Made by a program: the position numbers and the translations under genes | Part shown: piece after piece, positions 10,861 through 19,135 of the stretch | Position numbering within the stretch: the stretch's first letter is position 1 | Layout: the number at the start of each line of letters is the position of its first letter | The notes under the pieces: generated by a model | Databases searched by the model: none | Told to the model about the DNA's origin: nothing | What the model saw: only the letters and a program-made list of their open reading frames with translations | Source of the DNA: Neomesorhizobium albiziae | GTDB lineage: Bacteria; Pseudomonadota; Alphaproteobacteria; Rhizobiales; Rhizobiaceae | Direction of reading: 5' to 3' | Length of the DNA stretch: 64,000 nt | Assembly: GCF_900114255.1 (NCBI RefSeq) | Contig: NZ_FOSL01000001.1 | Location: 707,420-771,419 of the forward strand

Positions 10861-10901
10861 CCTGTCCGCCCTTTGGGCCGCCCGCACCGAGGGCGGACAG
10901 G
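10861..10901 (+). terminator. Inverted repeat after the FAD oxidase gene
   Basis: CCTGTCCGCCCT pairs perfectly with AGGGCGGACAGG across a 17-base loop, starting 13 bases after the oxidase stop. The stem is 12 bp and GC-rich. There is no T-run, so it is either a Rho-assisted or bidirectional transcription barrier for the convergent genes, or an mRNA-stabilising hairpin. Confidence 0.6.
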
Positions 10902-11168
10902 TCCGCTGCAGATACTTGGACCGCAAAGGCGATCGCTTCGTCGTATCCAAGCCTATCCGCCCGCTGCCACATCCCTGCCTCGAGTTGGATGGATATCTGC
11001 AGAGCGGCAAAGCGCAACATTCAGCCGTTTGACTTCACGTTGCCGTCTTTCATGCTAGCGACCGTCGACCACCCGAAATTCTTCTTAGAGCGGACCGACG
11101 TTTGGCGCTCCGCCTTATGCAACGAAATCAACTGAACCGGCTATACTGACCAACCACTCAGGGGCCGC
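10902..11168. other. Convergent intergenic spacer
   Basis: Spacer between two convergent genes. Apart from the hairpin at its left edge, no gene, repeat or RNA was recognised. Confidence 0.4.
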
Positions 11169-12935
11169 TCACAATGACAACGTGCCGTGCGCTGTCGAAG
11201 ATGTTGGCTCCTTCCTGCCTTTCTCGCCATGCTGCGCGGTGTGGAGCCGGCTATAGATGCCGCCTCGGGCGACAAGAGCGTCATGCGAGCCCTCTTCGGC
11301 GATACCCGTTGCGTCAACGACGACGATCCTGTCCGCATTGCGTATCGTTGCCAGCCGGTGCGCGATTACCAGCGTGGTGCGACCGTCCGAGAGTTCTGCC
11401 AGGGATTGCTGGATCTCGCGCTCGGTTTCGGTATCGAGCGCAGATGTCGCCTCGTCGAGAATGAGGATCGGCGGGTTCTTCAGGAACATCCGCGCAATCG
11501 CCAGGCGTTGCTTCTGGCCGCCGGAAAGTTTTACGCCGCGTTCGCCGATGATGGTGTCGAGGCCCTCCGGCAACGCGTCGATCATCTCGTCGAGCCGCGC
11601 CCGCCGCGCCGCCTCGACGATGGCGCTTTCAGGCCCATCGAGACGTCCATAGGCGATGTTTTCGCGGATAGAGCCACCAAACAGGAAAACGTCCTGCTGG
11701 ACGATGCCGATCTGGCTGCGCAGTGAGGAAAGTGTCATATCGCGAATATCGACACCGTCGACCGTGATTGCGCCGGACTGCACTTCATAGAAACGCGGCA
11801 GCAGCGAGCAGATCGTCGTCTTGCCGGCACCTGAAGGTCCGACAAACGCAATCGTCTGGCCGGCCGGAATGTCGAGATCGACATCGCGCAGAATCAGCCG
11901 GTCGCCGCTGTAGCCGAAGCCGACGCTGCGGTAGCGGATGTCGCCCTTCAGGCTCTTCACATCGATCGCACCAGGTCGGTCGGCGATATCCGGTTCAGTG
12001 TCGAGCAGTTCCGTGTAACGGCGGAAACCGGCAATGCCTTTTGGATAAGTCTCGATGACCGAATTGATCTTCTCGATCGGCCGCACAAACACATTGACCA
12101 GAAGCAGAAAGCTGACGAAGCCGCCGTTGGAGAGTTGGCCGTCGATGACCAGATAGCTGCCGGCAATCATGACGACCAGTTGGATCAGGCGGATGCTCAT
12201 GTAGTTCAGGGAACTGCTGGCGGCCATGATACGGTAGGCATTGAGCTTGGTTTCCCGGTAGCGCTGGTTGTCGTCAGCAAACAGCCGTCTTTCGTGGTCT
12301 TCGTTGGCGAAAGCCTGAACGACCCGCATGCCGCCGACATTCTCCTCTATGCGGACATTGAAATCGCCGACCCGCCGGTAAAGCGCCCGCCAGTTGGTCT
12401 CCATGCGCTCGCCGTAGCGAATGGTCACCCAGGTGACCACCGGCACCACGCAGGCGGTGATCAGTGCCAGGTTCACGTTGACTGTGAACATCAGCAGCAG
12501 CGCGCCGATGAACGTCATCACCGCGATGAACAGATCTTCCGGGCCGTGGTGAGCGACTTCGCCGATTTCCTCCAGATCCTTGGTCACCCGCGCCACCAGA
12601 TGACCGGTCTTGTTGTTGTCGTAGAAGCGGAAGGAGAGTTTCTGGAGATGGTCGAAGCTCTTGCGCCGCATCTCCGTCTCGATGTTGATGCCAAGCATGT
12701 GACCCCAATAGGTAACGATGGCCATTAGTGCTGTGTTGAACAGATAGATGACCAGCAACCCCGCTGCGGCGATGAGGATCAGCGTCCAGTTTTGACCGGG
12801 CAGCAGTTCATCGACAAAGACCTTCACCGCCATCGGGAAGCCGAGTTCCAGCAGGCCTGACAGAATCGCGCAGGAAAAATCGAGGATGAACAAGCCCTTG
12901 TAGGGCCGGTAATAGGAGAAGAACCGCTTGATCAT
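11169..12935 (-). CDS. ABC exporter, fused membrane and ATPase domains
   Basis: A 588-residue half-transporter of the type I exporter class. The N-terminal 310 residues hold about six membrane helices. The ATPase domain follows, with Walker A GPSGAGKTT, Q-loop IVQQD, signature LSGGQKQR, Walker B ILILDEATSALD and H-loop IAHR. It works as a dimer, exporting or flipping a hydrophobic or peptide-like compound. It begins 99 bases after fhuB on the same strand, so it may belong to the siderophore operon; export or periplasmic processing of a siderophore-related compound is a reasonable guess, but the sequence alone does not separate this from a general MsbA-like role. GAAGG lies just before the ATG. 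Confidence 0.9.
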   Translation of the reverse strand: MIKRFFSYYRPYKGLFILDFSCAILSGLLELGFPMAVKVFVDELLPGQNWTLILIAAAGLLVIYLFNTALMAIVTYWGHMLGINIETEMRRKSFDHLQKLSFRFYDNNKTGHLVARVTKDLEEIGEVAHHGPEDLFIAVMTFIGALLLMFTVNVNLALITACVVPVVTWVTIRYGERMETNWRALYRRVGDFNVRIEENVGGMRVVQAFANEDHERRLFADDNQRYRETKLNAYRIMAASSSLNYMSIRLIQLVVMIAGSYLVIDGQLSNGGFVSFLLLVNVFVRPIEKINSVIETYPKGIAGFRRYTELLDTEPDIADRPGAIDVKSLKGDIRYRSVGFGYSGDRLILRDVDLDIPAGQTIAFVGPSGAGKTTICSLLPRFYEVQSGAITVDGVDIRDMTLSSLRSQIGIVQQDVFLFGGSIRENIAYGRLDGPESAIVEAARRARLDEMIDALPEGLDTIIGERGVKLSGGQKQRLAIARMFLKNPPILILDEATSALDTETEREIQQSLAELSDGRTTLVIAHRLATIRNADRIVVVDATGIAEEGSHDALVARGGIYSRLHTAQHGEKGRKEPTSSTAHGTLSL

Positions 12936-13034
12936 TGCCTTCGGCTTTGAACCACTCTTGGTAAGGGATTTTCTTTGCAGCTAATATGGCTGGTTTGGAA
13001 GAGCCTCAGCCGGCTTCCCGCCATACCAGCGGAG

Positions 13035-15047
13035 TCATTGCCTGCGCTTCCATAACAGCACCAGGAAATAAGGCCCACCGACCAGGGCAGCGAGCAGACC
13101 GGCAGGGATCTGCCAGGGGAAGATCAGCATCCGGCCGGCCCAATCGGCGCAAAGAAGGATCAGGCCACCGAGGATTGCGGAAGCGAAAAGTTGCGGCCGG
13201 GCGCGCTGGAATCCCAGCATGCGCGCCATATGTGGCGCCATCAGTCCGACGAAACTCAAAGGCCCGATGACAAGCGTGGCCACCGCCGTCGGCACCGAGA
13301 TGAGTGCAAGCAGAACGAGCCGGACGCGGGTCAGCCCGAGGCCAAGACAAAGCGAGGCCGCTTCGCCAAGCGGCAGGATTTCCAGCCAGCGCGCCGTGAG
13401 CGGCACGATCGCCAGCAAAAGGATGGCGGTGAGAGCCGCGGTGAACGCATCGTTGACCGTCGCCGTGTACGTGGAGCCGGACAGCCAAGCGATCAGGGTA
13501 TCCAGCCGCGGATCTCCGCCTGCAAGTACCACTGCCGAGAAAGCCGACGCCATCGTCGCTACGGCAACGCCGGCAAGCAGCAGCCGGTCGGGCGCCAGCG
13601 CGTTCCGGTTGCCCGTGGGCGATATCAGCAGCAGGCTGACCACCGCGCCCATCAGCCCTGCCGCGAGCAGAGCCGGCCGATTGAAGGTCGACAACGACAC
13701 AAACAGCAGGAGGACGCCCAGCGCCGCACCGCCGGAAATGCCAAGCACCTCGGGCGCCGCCATCGGATTGCCGGTCATCCTCTGCATCATTGTACCGGCG
13801 ACCGCCAGCATCGCGCCAGCGGACAACGCAACCGCGACTCTTGGTGCTCGCAGCGGCAGAAGCTCGACAAGCTCGCCCCACGCAGCCCAGTGCCAACCGC
13901 CGGAGCCGCGCCCCATCGCAAGTGCCGCCCAAACGGCTACAGCCGTTACCACAAGTCCCGGCACCAGCCATGCCCACCCATTGCGCCGACGCGCGACTGG
14001 CGACATCGCCCTATCACGATCCGGCGTGATCCGCATTCTTGGCAAAAGCAGAAACAACAGCGGCGCGCCGAGAAACGCCGTTGCGGTGCCTGCTGGAATT
14101 TCGGACGCGAACGGCAGTATCTGCACAAGCCTGTCGGTGAACCAGAGCAAGACCGCACCAGCAAGCGATGCCCAAATCATCCGCTGGCGCAGAGTCCGCG
14201 CACCGGCAAGCTTGACGAGTGCCGGCGCCGCCAAGGCCAGGAAACCAATGACACCGACAGCCGCAACGACAATCCCGCTTAGCGCAACTGCGATCCCCAG
14301 GCCGGAAAGCCGTGTCGAAATTGGACTGGCGCCGAGGCTGGCCGCGCTTTCGTCGCTGAGATCGAGCAACCGCAGTTGACGGCTCAGCAGAAAAGCGGCG
14401 CCAGCGCTGAGCAGCAGCCATGGCGCCAGCTTCAAGACCGTGGCGTTGCCATTCTGGACCAAGGACCCGCTCTGCCAGATGAAGAGTTCTGCTGAGTATT
14501 CACGGTTGGCCGCCATCAGCAAGGCACTGGCCGAACTGCAGGTCAGGCTGATGACAAGGCCGGCGATGATGATGGCGATCGGTGAGAAGCTGCGGCCTCT
14601 CGCCAACCCGAAAACGGCGAGTGTCGTGGCGGCGCCGCCGGCGATTGCGATCCATTCGCGACCGCTTTCCAACATCCAGGGCGCGTAGAGCGTGGCGATG
14701 GTCAGGGCGACACTGGCGCCCGCATTGGTACCGACGGTCGTTGGCTCGGCAAGCGGGTTGCGCAAAACCTGCTGGAGGATCGTGCCGGCGAGACCGAGCG
14801 CTGCGCCGGCGAGCAGGCTTATCGCAACGCGTGGCAGAAAGGCATGGCGATAAAGCAATTGTCTCGGGTCGGTGAAATCCGCCGCCACAAGGGCCCGCCA
14901 CCACATGTCGGCAGGCAGAAGCCGAAGCAGCCCATCGATCGTCAGGCACGCCGCAACCAGCGCCGGAACACTCACCAGAAGCATCAGCCGCCAAGAGCCG
15001 TTGTCGTGGCGAAGATTATCACCGGCAGTGGCGCGCGTTGCCGTCAT
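13035..15047 (-). CDS. fhuB: Fe3+-hydroxamate ABC importer permease, double-length
   Basis: A 670-residue inner-membrane permease made of two FecCD-type halves fused in tandem, as in FhuB. Both halves carry the family pattern: LAGTILQQVLRNPLAEPTTVG in the first and VAGTMMQRMTGNPMAAPEVLG in the second. About 18-20 membrane helices. The start at 15047 makes an ATGA overlap with fhuD and is preferred to the open frame running back to 15275. It passes ferric hydroxamates from FhuD to the cytosol using the FhuC ATPase, encoded divergently at 18324. Confidence 0.93.
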   Translation of the reverse strand: MTATRATAGDNLRHDNGSWRLMLLVSVPALVAACLTIDGLLRLLPADMWWRALVAADFTDPRQLLYRHAFLPRVAISLLAGAALGLAGTILQQVLRNPLAEPTTVGTNAGASVALTIATLYAPWMLESGREWIAIAGGAATTLAVFGLARGRSFSPIAIIIAGLVISLTCSSASALLMAANREYSAELFIWQSGSLVQNGNATVLKLAPWLLLSAGAAFLLSRQLRLLDLSDESAASLGASPISTRLSGLGIAVALSGIVVAAVGVIGFLALAAPALVKLAGARTLRQRMIWASLAGAVLLWFTDRLVQILPFASEIPAGTATAFLGAPLLFLLLPRMRITPDRDRAMSPVARRRNGWAWLVPGLVVTAVAVWAALAMGRGSGGWHWAAWGELVELLPLRAPRVAVALSAGAMLAVAGTMMQRMTGNPMAAPEVLGISGGAALGVLLLFVSLSTFNRPALLAAGLMGAVVSLLLISPTGNRNALAPDRLLLAGVAVATMASAFSAVVLAGGDPRLDTLIAWLSGSTYTATVNDAFTAALTAILLLAIVPLTARWLEILPLGEAASLCLGLGLTRVRLVLLALISVPTAVATLVIGPLSFVGLMAPHMARMLGFQRARPQLFASAILGGLILLCADWAGRMLIFPWQIPAGLLAALVGGPYFLVLLWKRRQ

Positions 15048-15943
15048 GCCAAAGCGGCGAGAAAACCGGCAAAGCGGGCTGCAGCAGCCAGCCCTCCGAA
15101 AGGCCAGACCGGCGGGATCGCCGTGACCTTGCCTGCCTTGACGCATGGCAGGTTGGCCCACAGGCTGCTTTGCTCGATCCTGATCTTCACATGCAGCGGG
15201 ATCGGCTCCAGCGACACGACCTGCGCCTCGCCGATCGCCACCAGTTCTTCGACGCCCATCGTTGCAAAACCCCAACTGTCGGTGGGACCGGTCCAGGCAT
15301 TGACGATTCCCATGCGGTCGAGCACGTCCTGCAGCAGGCTCCCTCCGCCATAGACGCGCACGTGGCGGTCGTCGAACATGCTCACCACGGCAAGCGCCGC
15401 CGCCTGCCCCGTCAATCTAGCCCTTGCGTCTTCTATCGTCGCCGCCGTCTGCGCGATCAGGTGCCGAGCCTCGGCTTCGCGGCCAAGCCTTTCGCCGAGC
15501 TTCAGCGTTTCGGCTTCGGCCTGCCGGTACGGCGCCTGCGTACCGTCATAGAAGGGCACCATGTGCAGCGGCGCGATCCGCTTGAACGGCGCTTCGTCGA
15601 GCCCGAAACCGTAGGCCCCGGTTATCAGGTCCGGCTTGAGTTCCAGCAGCAGTTCGAGGTTAGGCTCACCGCGCGAGCCGAGGTCAAGACAGCCGGCGGG
15701 AAGCTCAGGTGCAACTGCCCAGTCGCGATAGCCCTTCGTGTCCGCGACCGCGATCGGCTCGATACCGAGAGAAATGACCATTTCGGCCGACGTCCATTCA
15801 AGGCAGGCGATCCGCAATGGTTGCGCGGCAGATGCAGGCAGCACGCCTGCCACCCACCCCGCCGCTGCGAGCCCGCCAACAAATTGGCGACGTGTCGGCC
15901 GGGTGGCCGCGCATTCAACTGGTGATCCGAAGCGCGCTACCAA
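15044..15943 (-). CDS. fhuD: Fe3+-siderophore binding protein, periplasmic
   Basis: A 299-residue substrate-binding protein of the FhuD/BtuF clamshell type. The N terminus has a twin-arginine signal (TRRQFVGGLAAAGWVAG, cleavage near ASA), common for FhuD-like proteins. Family patterns include IACLEWTSAEMVISLGIEPIA at the start of the mature protein and LLELKPDLIT. The only good start is TTG at 15943, which overlaps the receptor stop by seven bases; the stop overlaps fhuB by ATGA. Tight spacing implies translational coupling receptor-fhuD-fhuB. Confidence 0.9.
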   Translation of the reverse strand: MVARFGSPVECAATRPTRRQFVGGLAAAGWVAGVLPASAAQPLRIACLEWTSAEMVISLGIEPIAVADTKGYRDWAVAPELPAGCLDLGSRGEPNLELLLELKPDLITGAYGFGLDEAPFKRIAPLHMVPFYDGTQAPYRQAEAETLKLGERLGREAEARHLIAQTAATIEDARARLTGQAAALAVVSMFDDRHVRVYGGGSLLQDVLDRMGIVNAWTGPTDSWGFATMGVEELVAIGEAQVVSLEPIPLHVKIRIEQSSLWANLPCVKAGKVTAIPPVWPFGGLAAAARFAGFLAALA

Positions 15944-18141
15944 CGATATTTCATCGAGCCGGTGATCTTGCGGCCCTCTCCGTAGAAGCAGCCCGAACTG
16001 CGAGCATAGCAGGTGGCGACATATGTCTTGTCGAACAGGTTGCTGGCGTTGAGCTGGAACTTCATGTTCTTCCAGTCATAGTGGATGGCAGCATCAACCA
16101 GCGTTGCCGAGGGCACCTCGAAGGAATTGGCATCGTCGCCAAAAGTCGACCCGATGTAGCGCACGCCGGCACCCAGGCCGAAACCCTCCAGCATGCCGCT
16201 TCGGAACGTATAATCGCCCCAGACCGAAAGGCGATGCCGTGGCACGCCATAAGGCGTGTTGCCACCGGTGCCTTCGTCATCGTCGAGAATTTCCATATCG
16301 ATGTAGGCATAGGCAAGCTTGATGTCCCAGCCGGAGTCCAGGCTGGCCACGCCTTCCACCTCGACGCCGCGCGAGCGGATCTTGCCGGTCTGGAAGGGAT
16401 CGTTGCCGAGATAGCGGACCACGTTCTCGCGCGTCAGGTCGAACGCCGCGACGGTGACGAAGCTGTTCCAGCCTTCGGGCTGGTATTTCACGCCGACTTC
16501 GTACTGCTCGCCGGTTTCCGGCTTGAAGGCCTCGCCATCGTTGTTTGTGCCGATCTCCGGATAAAACGACGTCGAATAGCTGAGATATGGCGCCAGCCCG
16601 ATGTCGGAAAGGTAAACCAGGCCGACCCGGCCGGTGAAGGCATTGTCCGACTGCTCCGTGGTGCTGTCCGACATCTTGTCCAGCGTTTCGCTTTTCGCCC
16701 AATCCTGACGGCCGCCGAAGGTCAGCACCCAGTTTTCGTATTTGATCTGATCCTGCACATAGAGGCCGGCCTGCCATTGCCTGGTGTCGGTATCCTTATA
16801 GGCCGTCAGATCCGTCACCGGCGCGCCGTATACTGGATTGAAGATGTCATCGAGCGGGGCGACTGTCCCCGAGGCGCCCCAGTCGCTGTAGTCGGTATAT
16901 TGGTAGTCGAGCCCCATCAGCAGCGTGTGGGCGAGCGGCCCCGTATCGAATGTCGCCTCGGTCTGGTTGTCGACCGAGAAGTTGCCGAGTTTCGAGCGGC
17001 CGGCATCCGCGTACCGATGGTAGGTATGGCCGTCGGGATCGAGGCCGGGTTCCAGATCTGGATTGGGGTTCGCGCCCCCGCCAAAAACGCCGAGTTGCTC
17101 GTCATTGTCGAGATAGGAATAGCGAGCGTTCTGCCTGACCATCCAGGTGTCATTGAACCGGTGCTCGAACTCGTAGCCGAGCATGGCGAGCGTCGGGTTG
17201 AATTCATCGAATGCCGGCTCACCCACGAAACGGCTGTTTGGCAGGCGCTGTCCATCCAGGCCCGGAAACACTGTCCCGTCGGCCGGGAGGAACTGGATGC
17301 CCCAGCCGGTTTTGTCACGTTGATAAGTCCCGAGCAGGGTAAGACTGGTGTCGGCATCGGGCTGCCATTTGAGCGAAGGCGCGATGAAAACGCGATCGTC
17401 GTTGACATAGTCGACGCCGGTGTCGCCATCGCGGAAAAGCCCGGTCAGCCGATAGCTTAATACGCCGGTCTCATCGACCTTGCCGCCCATGTCGAACTGG
17501 CCCTGGTAGCGGTCGAAGCTGCCGGCGCTAACCTCGACCTCGCGGAACGTTTCGTCGGTCGGGCGCTTGCTGACATAGTTGATGATGCCGCCCGGACTGT
17601 TCTGGCCGTAGAGCACCGATGCGGGTCCGTGCAGGATTTCGAGGCGTTCGGCGCCATAAGGATCGAGCGACAAAAAGGTCGCGAAATCCGATCCCTTGAG
17701 GCGCAGCCCGTCCTTGTAGAAGGCCTCATCCGATACGTTGAAGCCACGGATCTGCAGGCCGTAACCGCGAGTATCGTTGCCCCACAGTTCGCCGCCGACA
17801 CCCGCCGTGTAGCGCACGGCATTGCCGATGCTTTCCACATTCTGCGCCGCCATCTGGTCGGCAGTGACGACCGAAACCGACTGCGGGTTCTCAATCAGCG
17901 GGGTGTCGGTCTTTGAACCGGTGGCGCTGCGCTGCGCAACATATCCATCAACTGGTCCCCAGGCCTTTTCGATCCGCTCCTGCACCGTGATGGTGTCGAG
18001 AACAACGGCGCCGCCCTCCTGCGCATGCGCCGCAACGCCGAGAAGTCCCAGTCCGAGCATTGTCTGAGACAAAAGACACAGCCGCCTTCTGTTAGCCTGG
18101 CCTAAGCCAAAAGCGGACTTGTCTTTGCTCATCCGTCCCAT
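15937..18141 (-). CDS. fhuA: TonB-dependent siderophore receptor
   Basis: Outer-membrane receptor of about 734 residues. After a signal sequence ending near AAHAQ come the plug domain (NPQSVSVVTADQM, VLYGQNSPGGIINYVSKRP) and a 22-strand-type barrel ending in MKYRW with an aromatic C terminus. It belongs to the FhuA/FoxA group; the neighbours argue for ferric hydroxamates. The frame is open back to an ATG at 18255, but that codon lies in the operator palindrome, so 18141 (or 18132) is preferred. Two cysteines near the C terminus (TCYARSSGC) may form a disulfide. It heads the minus-strand iron operon. Confidence 0.92.
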   Translation of the reverse strand: MGRMSKDKSAFGLGQANRRRLCLLSQTMLGLGLLGVAAHAQEGGAVVLDTITVQERIEKAWGPVDGYVAQRSATGSKTDTPLIENPQSVSVVTADQMAAQNVESIGNAVRYTAGVGGELWGNDTRGYGLQIRGFNVSDEAFYKDGLRLKGSDFATFLSLDPYGAERLEILHGPASVLYGQNSPGGIINYVSKRPTDETFREVEVSAGSFDRYQGQFDMGGKVDETGVLSYRLTGLFRDGDTGVDYVNDDRVFIAPSLKWQPDADTSLTLLGTYQRDKTGWGIQFLPADGTVFPGLDGQRLPNSRFVGEPAFDEFNPTLAMLGYEFEHRFNDTWMVRQNARYSYLDNDEQLGVFGGGANPNPDLEPGLDPDGHTYHRYADAGRSKLGNFSVDNQTEATFDTGPLAHTLLMGLDYQYTDYSDWGASGTVAPLDDIFNPVYGAPVTDLTAYKDTDTRQWQAGLYVQDQIKYENWVLTFGGRQDWAKSETLDKMSDSTTEQSDNAFTGRVGLVYLSDIGLAPYLSYSTSFYPEIGTNNDGEAFKPETGEQYEVGVKYQPEGWNSFVTVAAFDLTRENVVRYLGNDPFQTGKIRSRGVEVEGVASLDSGWDIKLAYAYIDMEILDDDEGTGGNTPYGVPRHRLSVWGDYTFRSGMLEGFGLGAGVRYIGSTFGDDANSFEVPSATLVDAAIHYDWKNMKFQLNASNLFDKTYVATCYARSSGCFYGEGRKITGSMKYRW

Positions 18142-18238
18142 ACCGTCTAACTTCGCGAAATCGTCCACGCTGCAACGCCCCCAACCATCTCTCGAACTGG
18201 TATCTTCGCCGGAACGATTCTTGCCGACGGACAATATG

Positions 18239-18268
18239 TTGACTATTGGAGTCATGTTTCTTAGTCAA
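18239..18268. promoter_or_regulatory. Iron-responsive (IRO-box-like) operator between fhuA and fhuC
   Basis: TGACTATTGGAGTCA at 18240-18254 is a perfect inverted repeat (TGACT, 5-base spacer, AGTCA) that also fits the IRO consensus TGA-N9-TCA. A further AGTCA half-site lies at 18263-18267, so TTGACT and AGTCAA also mirror each other across 18239-18268. The site sits between the divergent fhuA and fhuC genes, where RirA or an Irr/Fur-type regulator would control both. The TTGACT half-sites could double as -35 elements. Confidence 0.7.
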
Positions 18269-18323
18269 CCCGAACGGCGTGTGTCATCCACTGGCGCCGC
18301 CATGGGTTAAAGGGATAAGCTTT

Positions 18324-19115
18324 GTGACTTCAGCTGACGATCAGAACGCCTTCAGCATCAGCGAACTGAGCTTCACGACGGGCGAGCGAACGCTGCTTGG
18401 CCCTATCTCGCTCCAACTGGAGCGCGGACGGGTCTACGGCCTGATCGGCCACAACGGTTCCGGCAAGACGACGCTTGTCAAGCTTCTGGCCAGACAGCAG
18501 TCGCCAAGCTCAGGGACCATAACCTTCTCTGGCCGACCGCTACCGGCCTGGCGTCCACGCGAACTCGCCCGGGTACTTGCCTACCTTCCGCAGGCCACCC
18601 CGGCGGCAACCGGCCTGACCGTTCGCGAACTGGCAGCACTCGGCCGTTATCCCTGGCATGGTGCTCTTGGACGTTTCGGGCCCGAGGACCACCGCCATGT
18701 CGACGAAGCACTCACCCTCACCGACATGACAAGCTTCAGCGACCGTCTTGTCGATGAATTGTCCGGCGGCGAACGCCAGCGGGCATGGATCGCCATGCTG
18801 GTGGCGCAGGACGCCAGCGTGATGCTTCTCGATGAGCCGACGTCAGCGCTGGACATCGCCCATCAAGAAGAAGTGCTGGGACTGGTGCAGGAACTCAGCC
18901 GCAAGCGCGGGCTGTGCGTGATCATAGTGCTGCATGACCCCAACATGGCGGCGCGGCATTGCGATGAACTGATCGCACTGAAGGAGGGAAAGCTCCTGAC
19001 CCGCGGGACGCCGCACGAGATGATGAACGGCGACGTACTGAAAGGCATTTTTGGTGTGGAAATGGGCGTGTTCTTCCACCCGGAAACGGGCCAGCCGATC
19101 GGCTACGTTCAGTAG
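18324..19115 (+). CDS. fhuC: Fe3+-hydroxamate ABC importer ATPase
   Basis: A 263-residue ABC ATPase of the iron-siderophore type: Walker A GHNGSGKTT, Q-loop YLPQ, RELAALGRYPWHG typical of FepC/FhuC, signature LSGGERQR, Walker B VMLLDEPTSALD, H-loop VLHDP. GTG start with AGGGATA ten bases upstream; the frame reads back to 18246, but that would cross the operator. Divergent from the rest of the uptake genes and sharing their operator region, so ATPase and permease should be co-induced in low iron. Confidence 0.93.
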   Translation: MTSADDQNAFSISELSFTTGERTLLGPISLQLERGRVYGLIGHNGSGKTTLVKLLARQQSPSSGTITFSGRPLPAWRPRELARVLAYLPQATPAATGLTVRELAALGRYPWHGALGRFGPEDHRHVDEALTLTDMTSFSDRLVDELSGGERQRAWIAMLVAQDASVMLLDEPTSALDIAHQEEVLGLVQELSRKRGLCVIIVLHDPNMAARHCDELIALKEGKLLTRGTPHEMMNGDVLKGIFGVEMGVFFHPETGQPIGYVQ

Positions 19116-19135
19116 ACAAACTTTGCGTTTGCGCG

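Noticed and set aside
15817..17460. 547-codon plus-strand frame opposite the siderophore receptor
   Set aside because: Mirror of the receptor coding frame; no domain recognised and no ribosome site.
18142..18255. Upstream ATG at 18255 as start of the siderophore receptor
   Set aside because: It falls in the iron operator and would put 38 polar residues ahead of the signal peptide.
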